This document shows, piece after piece, positions 5,818-12,159 of a stretch of DNA of 12,159 bases. Position 1 is the first letter of the stretch. Every line of letters begins with the position of its first letter. The position numbers were made by a program, and so were the translations under genes. The notes under the pieces were generated by a model, which did not search any database, had not been told where the DNA came from, and saw nothing but the letters and a program-made list of their open reading frames with translations. Origin of the DNA: Muribaculaceae bacterium (lineage in GTDB: Bacteria; Bacteroidota; Bacteroidia; Bacteroidales; Muribaculaceae); NCBI GenBank assembly GCA_902836725.1, contig CADFRV010000059.1, positions 1 to 12,159 of the forward strand, given 5' to 3'.

Positions 5818-7356
5818 ATGTGTAGTAGATCAATTAAAAAGTTTCTGGTATCTTACCGTCTGTTGGCTTTGTCGGCATGCATTTGTCCGGCAATGGTTTC
5901 ACATGGCGAATATAAAATAGACTATTCCGCGGAGATTGTGGCCAATGCGGGAAGCGGTGAGTTCGCGCCGTATTACATTATGTCGAACCGGCATGGTATT
6001 CTCACAAGCAGCAAGAGCGCTTTGGCAAGAGGACGTATAGAGCGCATGATGGACACGTCATCCCGATTCAGCTATGGATTCGGTGTGGATCTCATAGGAG
6101 GGTGGGGCAGTTCGATAGACTATCTTCGATTTTCCTCCAACGATGGGACGGAGTATATAGCCAGACATCCTTCGGCAGGATGGATACAGCAACTTTACGG
6201 TGAGGTGAAATACCGGGGGGTATTCCTCACGGCAGGTCTGAAAGAACGTTCCTCCGCCCTTTTGAACAAAGAACTCTCAAGCGGCGATCTTGTGGAGAGC
6301 GGCAACGCCCGCCCCATACCCGAAGTGCGTGTGGGATTTCTGGATTTCCAGAACATACCGTTTACACGCGGGTGGCTGCAGATACAGGGAGAAATATCCT
6401 ATGGTAAGTATACCGACAACAAATGGATGCGCGAACATTACAATTATATGGACTACCATATCAATCAGGGCGCGCTCAATACATACAAAAGATGCTACTT
6501 CCGCACAATGCCGTCGCAGCCTTTTTCGGCAACATTCGGCATGCAGGTCGGGGCTTCGTTCGGCGGTGAGACAAAATGGTATACCCGCGGGAAGGTTGTA
6601 AAAGAACAACGGTTCTCGAAAGGGGTAAAGCAGTTTTTCAAGATGTTTCTTCCGTTGGACGGCGGCGCGGAGTATTATTCAGGGAGTTCGCTGGGGTCAT
6701 GGGACGTAATGTTCCGTTATCGTCTGCATAATGGCTATGATCTGAAAGCATACTTTCAAAAACCGTATGAGGATGGTTCCGGTATAGGATTTCTTAACGG
6801 ATGGGACGGTGTCTGGGGCATCGAATTTGCCACCAATTGTGCCGCTCCTGTGAGTGGTGCTGTGGTAGAGTATCTTGATTTTACCAATCAGTCCGGTCCC
6901 ATGCACTGGGATCCGGACGATTATCCCGGTACTGGTATAACCGGACGTGCCGAGGGGGCTGATGATTATTATAACAATCAGGAATATAATCCATATGCCT
7001 ATTACGGTATGGCGATAGGTTCTCCGTTCATGGTATCACCGGTTTATAATACAGACGGGATGATGATGTTCCTGTACAACCGCGTCCGCGGATTTCATAT
7101 CGGTATAGAAGGCGATATCATTCCAGGAGTTTCCTACAGGGCACTCGGCGGCTACAGACGTAGTTGTGGTAACGGCTATATACCTCTGATGTCGCCGAAA
7201 TCCGACACCTCTTTTATGGCAGAGGTAAAATGGCGTGTCGCGGGTGTCCGCGGGCTTGTATTGAAGGGACAGTTCGCCCTTGATCACGGAAGTCTGCTTG
7301 GGAACAATACCGGAGGGTGCGTATCTGTAAGTTATTCAGGTGATTTCAAACTTTAG
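5818..7356 (+). CDS. Capsule assembly Wzi-family outer membrane protein
   Basis: A 512-residue exported protein. The N-terminus has a basic stretch (RSIKK) and a hydrophobic core (LLALSACICPAM), followed by the conserved opening GEFAPYYIMSNRHGILTSS. Throughout it shows alternating aromatic/polar strands ending in turns, consistent with an outer-membrane beta-barrel. Conserved Wzi-like segments include LYGEVKYRGVFLTAGLKER and a Trp/Tyr-rich second half with GMAIGSPFMVSPVYN. E. coli Wzi is a surface lectin that anchors group 1 capsule; Bacteroidetes members are more widespread and their ligand is mostly unknown. Signal peptidase I cleavage near residue 30 is likely, though LSAC at 18-21 also looks like a lipobox. 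It starts 32 nt after glsB, and a lipoprotein gene follows after 28 nt. The surface role fits the sugar genes downstream. Confidence 0.82.
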   Translation: MCSRSIKKFLVSYRLLALSACICPAMVSHGEYKIDYSAEIVANAGSGEFAPYYIMSNRHGILTSSKSALARGRIERMMDTSSRFSYGFGVDLIGGWGSSIDYLRFSSNDGTEYIARHPSAGWIQQLYGEVKYRGVFLTAGLKERSSALLNKELSSGDLVESGNARPIPEVRVGFLDFQNIPFTRGWLQIQGEISYGKYTDNKWMREHYNYMDYHINQGALNTYKRCYFRTMPSQPFSATFGMQVGASFGGETKWYTRGKVVKEQRFSKGVKQFFKMFLPLDGGAEYYSGSSLGSWDVMFRYRLHNGYDLKAYFQKPYEDGSGIGFLNGWDGVWGIEFATNCAAPVSGAVVEYLDFTNQSGPMHWDPDDYPGTGITGRAEGADDYYNNQEYNPYAYYGMAIGSPFMVSPVYNTDGMMMFLYNRVRGFHIGIEGDIIPGVSYRALGGYRRSCGNGYIPLMSPKSDTSFMAEVKWRVAGVRGLVLKGQFALDHGSLLGNNTGGCVSVSYSGDFKL

Positions 7357-7384
7357 GATCACCATATAATCACGTGTTGTCTGT

Positions 7385-7876
7385 ATGATGGAGCCTCTAA
7401 TTAAAAAAATCGTTTTCAGGATACTGTTTCCTGCTCTGATGTCGTTTGCCATACTTCCTTACACAGGATGTACGCGTAACAATGGCGATATCGGGATGTG
7501 GTTCGGCACATGGCATATGATATCGGTTGCCGCCGACGGCGATGCGGACACTGCCTATAAAAAAGATATATTCTGGTCATTCCAGAATGATATATTGCAG
7601 CTGACGCGGATACAGACCGGTAACGACGGAATGCATCGCGTAGAACGCAGGTATGGCACCTGGCATGAGGGGAAATGCCGTATTATAGTCAATTTCAGTT
7701 ATTCGGATGACAATAGCGATGTGGATTATACATATCGGCCGTTTGAGGAGTTGCATCTGCCATACGGATCGGAAGCTGTCCTTCGCATAAAGAAAAATAC
7801 CGGGAAATATGTTATACTTATATACAATGCCCCGGATGGCGTGGAATATACATATACATTGAAAAAACAGAACTGA
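7385..7876 (+). CDS. Small lipocalin-like lipoprotein of unknown function
   Basis: A 163-residue protein. The first 29 residues form a lipoprotein signal: KK at 7-8, a hydrophobic core (FRILFPALMSFAILP), then TGC with the lipidated C29 and a polar linker. The mature part begins GMWFGTWHMISVAADGD, the GxW-type opening of lipocalin-like small domains. It then has alternating strands with YGTWHEGKCRIIVNF, ending in DGVEYTYTLKKQ. Its ligand is unknown. The tyrosine at -3 of the lipobox (YTGC) is unusual but tolerated in Bacteroidetes. A second ATG at 7388 is an equally possible start. Its TGA stop overlaps the ATG of the next gene by one base (TGATG), which strongly suggests translational coupling with the LegB-like dehydratase. 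Confidence 0.7.
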   Translation: MMEPLIKKIVFRILFPALMSFAILPYTGCTRNNGDIGMWFGTWHMISVAADGDADTAYKKDIFWSFQNDILQLTRIQTGNDGMHRVERRYGTWHEGKCRIIVNFSYSDDNSDVDYTYRPFEELHLPYGSEAVLRIKKNTGKYVILIYNAPDGVEYTYTLKKQN

Positions 7877-8865
7877 TGTCACGAAATATAAAAAAGGCGC
7901 TTGTTACAGGCGCCGACGGTTTTATCGGGTCCCATCTTGTGGACATGCTCCTTTCAGAAGGAATAGAAGTGCGTGCCTTGAGCCAATACAATTCATTCAA
8001 CAACTGGGGCTGGCTTGAAGGCAACGCGGATCCCCGCCTTGAAGTAGTGTGCGGAGATGTGCGTGACGCGGCTTTCTGCCGCCATATAGCGCAGGGTGTC
8101 GATACGATTTTTCATCTCGCTGCACTGATCGCGATCCCTTACAGTTATGTGGCGCCGGAGAGTTATGTGGATACCAATATTACGGGTACGCTGAATATGT
8201 GCCAGGCAGCCCGCGACATGGGAGTGGAACGTATTGTAGTGACGTCCACATCGGAAGTGTATGGTACGGCGCAATATGTGCCTATCGACGAACTTCATCC
8301 CCGGCAACCGCAGTCTCCATATTCAGCGACCAAGATTGGTGCAGATGCGATTGCAAAAAGTTTTTATAACGCGTTCGGGCTGCCTGTGGTGATAGCTCGC
8401 CCGTTCAATACGTATGGCCCCCGCCAAAGCGCCCGTGCCATCATTCCTACAATTATATCCCAGATAGCCAACGGTATGAGAGAGATCAAGGTGGGGGATT
8501 TACGTCCTACACGCGATTTCAATTATGTGACGGACACATGCCATGGATTTATAGCTCTTGCCAAAGCCGAGGGTGTCGAAGGGGAGGAGATCAATATCGC
8601 GACCGGTACGGAAGTTACAATGGCTGATACTCTCAAACTAATTGCAGAAATTATGGGGGCAGACGTGAGATATGTCGTGGATCCCGCGCGGTTACGTCCC
8701 GGAAAGAGCGAGGTTTTCAGATTGTGCGGTGACAACAGCAAGATCCGTTCACTTACAGACTGGGTTCCCGAGGTATCGCTTAAAGAGGGATTGACCAGAA
8801 CTATAGAATGGTTCAGCGATCCGGAAAATTTACGCCGGTACAAATCGGGCATATATAATCAGTGA
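7876..8865 (+). CDS. legB: LegB-type NAD-dependent sugar-nucleotide 4,6-dehydratase
   Basis: An extended short-chain dehydrogenase of 329 residues, full length. The NAD-binding loop TGADGFIGSH lies at 11-20 (G12, G15, G18). Then come the catalytic region TSTSEVYG (123-130, with T125, S126 and E127 in the dehydratase triad region), Y149 and K153 (PYSATK), and NTYGPRQSARAIIPTII (178-194). The ALIAIPYSYVAPESYVDTNI, QYVPIDE and PTRDFNY stretches match the LegB subgroup, which 4,6-dehydrates GDP- or UDP-GlcNAc in legionaminic acid synthesis. I rely on remembered family sequence. The next enzyme in that route, a PLP aminotransferase, is not adjacent. Translation is coupled to the lipoprotein gene through TGATG. 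The downstream gap of 90 nt is the largest in the rightward block. A bacillosamine-type or other deoxyaminosugar product is the main alternative. Confidence 0.82.
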   Translation: MSRNIKKALVTGADGFIGSHLVDMLLSEGIEVRALSQYNSFNNWGWLEGNADPRLEVVCGDVRDAAFCRHIAQGVDTIFHLAALIAIPYSYVAPESYVDTNITGTLNMCQAARDMGVERIVVTSTSEVYGTAQYVPIDELHPRQPQSPYSATKIGADAIAKSFYNAFGLPVVIARPFNTYGPRQSARAIIPTIISQIANGMREIKVGDLRPTRDFNYVTDTCHGFIALAKAEGVEGEEINIATGTEVTMADTLKLIAEIMGADVRYVVDPARLRPGKSEVFRLCGDNSKIRSLTDWVPEVSLKEGLTRTIEWFSDPENLRRYKSGIYNQ

Positions 8866-8872
8866 GTATTAT

Positions 8873-8884
8873 ATCAGCGCTGAT
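8873..8884. repeat. Perfect 12-bp palindrome after the dehydratase gene
   Basis: ATCAGCGCTGAT is a perfect palindrome inside the 90-nt gap between the dehydratase and ATP-grasp genes. It could be a protein-binding site or a short hairpin. No T-run or promoter box accompanies it, so significance is low. Nothing else is seen in the gap apart from a 10-codon ORF at 8893-8925, which is likely chance. Confidence 0.25.
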
Positions 8885-8955
8885 CTTGGGTAATGTGGAA
8901 TCTCAGTGAAACAGGATGGCTGTGACATATCGCAATAATTGAAAAATCAGAACAT

Positions 8956-9918
8956 ATGCGGCAAGTTGTAAATATATTGTTTTTGGGGGGTGCCAAACGT
9001 GTGGCGATGGGACGTCTTTTCATAGAGGCCGGTCGCAGGCTCGGTATGGAAGTAGTGTTGTTTTCATATGAACTTTCTACGGAGGTGCCTGTTTCCGAGG
9101 TATCGCGTGTGATTGTGGGGCGGAGGTGGAACGATCCCGCCCTGATGGAGGATCTCCATGAAGTCGTGACTGAAAACCGGATAGACATAATCATACCGTT
9201 TGTGGATCCGGCTGTAGAGATCGCCGCGCGTTATTGCATGTCGGATCCGTCGGTATGGACCCCTTTTAAAGACGGTGTGCTAGCCGAGCATATGTTTGAC
9301 AAGTGCAAGGCGGATGAACTGTTCCGGAATATAGGTGTGCCTGTGCCGCGCAATGCCGGATTGGAAAAAATCACAGGAGAGGTAATAGCGAAACCACGTC
9401 ATGGGTCTGCGTCAAAGGGGATCAGGGTCATGGAAAACGATGAGTATGTGGCTATGCGCAGCCGTGGCGAGACCGACGGATATATTTTCCAGGAATATAT
9501 ATCTGACAGGGAAGAGTATACTGTGGATTGTTACGTGGCGTCAGACGGTAAGGTAATATGTGCTGTACCCCGTCGCCGCCTGGAGGTAGCCGGCGGGGAA
9601 GTGGTCTCTACGGTTACTGTAGCTGATAAAGATATCGAGGCGATTAGCCGTAACGTATTGGAAGGACTTTCGCTACGTGGCGCGGTTACCATCCAGTTCC
9701 TGCGCGACCGCGCTGACGGCAGACTTATGATAATGGAACTTAATCCACGTCTTGGGGGCGGTGCGGTTTGTGCGGTATACGCAGGGGCCGATATACCCGC
9801 TTTTATTCTCACAGACTGGCGAGACGGGAAAGTCCCGGTATGCGATGACTGGCAAGCAGGGGTAAAGACGTGCCGCTATTTCGAAGATGTTGTATTCAAG
9901 CCTGGTAAAGATGCCTGA
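8956..9918 (+). CDS. CarB-like ATP-grasp ligase of unknown substrate
   Basis: A 320-residue single ATP-grasp protein. The N-terminal pre-ATP-grasp domain has a Rossmann-like start (NILFLGGAKRVAMGR) and an IIIPFVDPAVEIAA segment near 78-91. The ATP-grasp core shows the lysine-containing loop AKPRHGSASKGI (145-156), FQEYISDREEYTVDCYV (178-194) and the metal-ligand motif MELNPRLGGG (260-269, E261 and N263). RRRLEVAGGEV resembles carbamoyl-phosphate synthase large-subunit sequence, but the length is one third of CarB and no partner is present, so it is not CarB. ATP-grasp enzymes join a carboxylate to an amine or thiol through an acyl-phosphate; a role in amino-acid or acyl modification of a sugar is inferred only from its position between legB and neuB. 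It ends 16 nt before the preferred neuB start. Confidence 0.85.
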   Translation: MRQVVNILFLGGAKRVAMGRLFIEAGRRLGMEVVLFSYELSTEVPVSEVSRVIVGRRWNDPALMEDLHEVVTENRIDIIIPFVDPAVEIAARYCMSDPSVWTPFKDGVLAEHMFDKCKADELFRNIGVPVPRNAGLEKITGEVIAKPRHGSASKGIRVMENDEYVAMRSRGETDGYIFQEYISDREEYTVDCYVASDGKVICAVPRRRLEVAGGEVVSTVTVADKDIEAISRNVLEGLSLRGAVTIQFLRDRADGRLMIMELNPRLGGGAVCAVYAGADIPAFILTDWRDGKVPVCDDWQAGVKTCRYFEDVVFKPGKDA

Positions 9919-9934
9919 TACAGGAAATAAAGCG

Positions 9935-10951
9935 ATGGAAAAGAGTGATAAGGTTATAATAATTGCCGAAGCGGGTGTAAACCATAACGGAGACTATGAC
10001 CGTGCGGTAGAAATGATACACGCGGCTAAAGCTGCGGGTGCTGATTATGTGAAGTTCCAGACAGCAGTACCGGAATTGGTTATCTCCTCAATAGCTCCGA
10101 AAGCGGAATATCAGAAGGAGACAACCGGCGGTAATGAAAGTCAGCTTGAGATGTGTCGTAAGATACATCTTAGACTGGAGGATTATGCCCCGCTGAGGGA
10201 TATCTGCAGGGAAGTCGGGATAGGATTCATGTCGACACCGTTTGATCTGGTGTCGATAGATTGTCTGGCCGGGCTTGATATGGATTACTGGAAAATACCC
10301 TCAGGCGAGATCACAAATCTGCCTTATTTGCGAAAAATAGGTAAACGCGGTGAGAAAGTGATCCTGAGTACCGGTATGTCTGAACTCACAGAGATAAAGG
10401 ATGCCCTTGACATACTCGAGGAAGCCGGTACACCGAGATCAAACGTGATATTGCTGCACTGCAATACACAGTATCCTACCCCGTTCTGCGATGTAAATCT
10501 ACGTGCCATGGATGCCCTTGCTACTCTGGGAGTAGCAGCAGTGGGGTACAGTGATCATACGGTAGGGATCGAAGTCCCTGTGGCGGCGGTGGCTCTTGGA
10601 GCCAAAGTAATTGAAAAGCATTTTACGCTTGATAAATCCCTCCCGGGACCTGACCACAAGGCGTCGCTTGATCCGGTTGAACTTAAGGCGATGGTTGAGG
10701 CGGTCAGACATATAGAGGCAGCTCTTGGAAATGCTGAGAAACAGGTGAGTGCGTCGGAGCGTCCGAATATCGAGATTGCCAGAAAGAGTATTGTGGCGGC
10801 GAAGGATATAAAGAAAGGAGATATTCTTTCTGAAGACAATATTACGGTAAAGCGCCCCGGAAACGGTATCTCGCCGATGTTGTGGGACAATGTTGTCGGT
10901 ACGAAGGCATGCCGCGATTTCAAGGCAGATATGCTGATAACACTTGACTGA
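9935..10951 (+). CDS. neuB: N-acetylneuraminate/legionaminate synthase (NeuB/LegI family)
   Basis: NeuB-family enzymes condense phosphoenolpyruvate with an N-acetylated hexosamine to a nine-carbon nonulosonic acid. From ATG 9935 there are 338 residues: the TIM-barrel synthase (about 6-260) opens with IIIAEAGVNHNGD, then MSTPFD (99-104), KIPSGEITNLP and HCNTQYPTPFCDVNLRAM, and a C-terminal antifreeze-like SAF domain covers about 284-335. H208 (SDHT) and H229 (EKHF) match in spacing the two manganese ligands of meningococcal NeuB (His215 and His236), and R307 matches its SAF-domain Arg314. Sequence and the upstream legB favour a LegI-type legionaminate synthase over true sialic acid synthesis, but substrate is not proven. 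Starts at 9887 and 9911 are in frame but overlap the ATP-grasp gene and add unconserved residues. prmC begins 7 nt after its stop. Confidence 0.9.
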   Translation: MEKSDKVIIIAEAGVNHNGDYDRAVEMIHAAKAAGADYVKFQTAVPELVISSIAPKAEYQKETTGGNESQLEMCRKIHLRLEDYAPLRDICREVGIGFMSTPFDLVSIDCLAGLDMDYWKIPSGEITNLPYLRKIGKRGEKVILSTGMSELTEIKDALDILEEAGTPRSNVILLHCNTQYPTPFCDVNLRAMDALATLGVAAVGYSDHTVGIEVPVAAVALGAKVIEKHFTLDKSLPGPDHKASLDPVELKAMVEAVRHIEAALGNAEKQVSASERPNIEIARKSIVAAKDIKKGDILSEDNITVKRPGNGISPMLWDNVVGTKACRDFKADMLITLD

Positions 10952-10958
10952 TAAATTT

Positions 10959-11840
10959 ATGGCTATGGATAGGTTATATTCCGGCATGCCTGTATACGAG
11001 GCTTTAAAGGCTATAGTTGACACCCTCTCGCCCCGATATGGAGAAAGGGAGGGGAAAGCCATGGCCCGCATCATATTCGAAAATATCAAGGGCTGGAAGC
11101 CGGTTGATCTTGCAATCAAGGCTAACGAGCATCTCACGTCGTTTGCAGTTGAACAGATCGATGATGTCGTAAGCCGGCTTATGGCCAATGAGCCTATCCA
11201 ATATATCTTCGGGAATACGTGGTTTTACGGAATGAGACTCAAGGTAACCCGTGATACTTTGATCCCCAGGCCGGAGACTGCGGAACTGGTGGATATCATT
11301 GTGAATGAAAACCGGAGGAAAGATCTCAGGGTACTTGATCTGTGCACGGGAAGCGGCTGTATAGCAGTCGCTCTTGCCCGCAATCTGCCGTTCTCCAACG
11401 TGACAGGCGCCGATATCAGCGACAAGGCGCTTGCTGTAGCTGAGGAAAACTCTGCTTCGCTGCATGCCGGAGTTGTCTTTGAAAAGGCTGATATATTGTC
11501 GACCGGGGGGCAGTCGCTTTTCAGTGGCAGGACATTTGACATAATAGTCAGCAATCCCCCTTATATCGCCGACAGTGAGAAGAAAGAAATGGAGAGCAAT
11601 GTGCTCGATTTCGAACCTGCGCTCGCTCTATTTGTGCCGGATGACGATCCGTTGGAATTTTATCGGGCGATCTTTTCGATTGGTAGCGAAGTTCTGGCTT
11701 CCGACGGTGTGGTGTATTGCGAAATCAATCCCTTGTATGCAAAGGATCTTGTGAAATTGGGTAACAGTGCCGGCTTCGGCGATGTAAGGATTCTGCGTGA
11801 CAGTTACGGGAAAGAGCGTTTTATGATAGCACGCAGGTAA
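10959..11840 (+). CDS. prmC: Peptide chain release factor N5-glutamine methyltransferase PrmC
   Basis: PrmC (HemK) methylates the glutamine of the GGQ motif in release factors RF1 and RF2 using S-adenosylmethionine, which speeds termination. The 293-residue protein has the family N-terminal helical domain with EPIQYIFG (78-85) and the linker LIPRPETAEL (101-110). The SAM-binding DLCTGSGCIAVALA (127-140), the ADIS acidic loop (151-154) and the catalytic NPPY (199-202) follow. All key motifs are intact. An upstream TTG at 10944 in frame would overlap neuB, so ATG 10959, 7 nt after the neuB stop, is preferred; ATG 10965 is a near alternative. Its close linkage to the sugar gene upstream is probably positional. 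recX follows after 28 nt, an order common in Bacteroidales. Confidence 0.96.
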   Translation: MAMDRLYSGMPVYEALKAIVDTLSPRYGEREGKAMARIIFENIKGWKPVDLAIKANEHLTSFAVEQIDDVVSRLMANEPIQYIFGNTWFYGMRLKVTRDTLIPRPETAELVDIIVNENRRKDLRVLDLCTGSGCIAVALARNLPFSNVTGADISDKALAVAEENSASLHAGVVFEKADILSTGGQSLFSGRTFDIIVSNPPYIADSEKKEMESNVLDFEPALALFVPDDDPLEFYRAIFSIGSEVLASDGVVYCEINPLYAKDLVKLGNSAGFGDVRILRDSYGKERFMIARR

Positions 11841-11868
11841 TCGGGTATAATTCACAATATTCAGACAG

Positions 11869-12159
11869 ATGGCATTTGTCCGTAAACAGATTTCAAAGGA
11901 TGTGGCGCGCGTAAGGCTTGAAAACCTATGCGCACGCTCGGAGCACTGCGAGTGGGAGCTGAAAGAGAAACTGAAAGGATGGATGATCATAGGCACTGAT
12001 GCCGTAGATATTCTATCGGCACTGCATAAGGCAAGATTTTACGACGACCGCCGTTTTGCTTCGGCTTTTGTGCGCGATAAAATGATGTACAACCGGTGGG
12101 GAAGGCGTAAGATCGCATATGGTTTGATGGCGAAGAGGATTCCACGGGATATTATAAAC
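11869..12159 (+). CDS. recX: RecX family regulatory protein, 5' part (3' end outside window)
   Basis: RecX proteins bind RecA filaments and modulate recombination and SOS activity. From the ATG at 11869, 97 codons run open to the last base of the window. The sequence shows the RecX three-helix repeat pattern: RLENLCARSEHCEWELKEKL, then ALHKARFYDDRRFASAFVRDKM, then NRWGRRKIAYGLMAKRI. The short R-F-x-D-D-x-R-F-A and W-G-R-R-K-I blocks are typical of the family. The gene is cut by the window edge, so length and C-terminus cannot be checked. It lies 28 nt after prmC and is likely cotranscribed; no promoter box is clear between them. Confidence 0.88.
   Translation, partial: MAFVRKQISKDVARVRLENLCARSEHCEWELKEKLKGWMIIGTDAVDILSALHKARFYDDRRFASAFVRDKMMYNRWGRRKIAYGLMAKRIPRDIIN

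Noticed and set aside
8893..8925. Ten-codon ORF with two Trp codons (MWNLSETGWL) before the ATP-grasp gene
   Set aside because: It is too short, with no hairpins of an attenuator type around it; chance is sufficient.
8956..9918. Reading the ATP-grasp gene as carbamoyl-phosphate synthase large subunit (carB)
   Set aside because: It has a single ATP-grasp unit of 320 residues, no allosteric domain and no carA partner, so only the fold is shared.
10499..11188. 229-codon minus-strand frame across the neuB-prmC junction
   Set aside because: It runs opposite two well-supported genes and its product looks like reverse-frame sequence.
11846..11851. TATAAT sequence between prmC and recX, resembling an E. 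coli -10 box
   Set aside because: Bacteroidetes main sigma factor uses TAnnTTTG rather than TATAAT, and there is no matching upstream element, so I do not call a promoter.

Overview
The window looks like chromosomal DNA of a gut-type Bacteroidales bacterium, tentatively Muribaculaceae-like. The evidence is roughly half GC content, near absence of strong Shine-Dalgarno sequences, two TAnnTTTG-type promoter boxes, and characteristic families: a Wzi-family outer membrane protein, a glycine-lipid acyltransferase pair, a DUF2148 protein, and the gene orders truB-queA and prmC-recX. I see no insertion sequence, CRISPR array, rRNA or tRNA. The window is cut inside genes at both ends (truB at the left, recX at the right).

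Left block (1-2789): the 3' end of truB, then queA (both tRNA modification) and a cysteine-rich DUF2148 protein 10 nt after queA. A long imperfect inverted repeat separates these from a convergent yigZ/IMPACT-family gene. Behind yigZ on the minus strand, and probably in the same transcript, is a DUF115/MptE-like protein. It carries GNGPSL and GYKEIYLIGAD motifs like those of sialyltransferase-fold and Maf glycosyltransferases.

Divergent control region (3660-3888, about 229 bp): a TAACTTTG box faces the DUF115 gene and a TAATTTTG box faces the rightward genes. A 21-bp near-palindrome lies just upstream of the rightward box, and a 23-codon mini-ORF overlaps that box.

Right block (3889-12159): nine same-strand genes with gaps of 7 to 90 nt or short overlaps. 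They are a PlsC-like O-acyltransferase (GlsA-like), a GNAT-fold N-acyltransferase (GlsB-like), a Wzi-family beta-barrel, a small lipocalin-like lipoprotein, a LegB-type sugar nucleotide 4,6-dehydratase, a CarB-like ATP-grasp enzyme, a NeuB/LegI nonulosonate synthase, prmC and recX (partial). The first two should make N-acyl-glycine and then diacyl glycine lipids. LegB and NeuB are an early and a late step of a legionaminic/sialic-acid-type pathway. The aminotransferase, hydrolysing 2-epimerase and CMP-sugar synthetase that would link them are not in the window.

The most interesting hypothesis is that this is a split surface-decoration locus. Nonulosonate precursor enzymes, an unassigned ATP-grasp enzyme, an outer-membrane barrel, a lipoprotein and a membrane lipid pathway share one strand, with a possible nonulosonate transferase (DUF115/GT42-like) divergent from them. 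All functional links are inferred from motifs and gene order; no searches were run.
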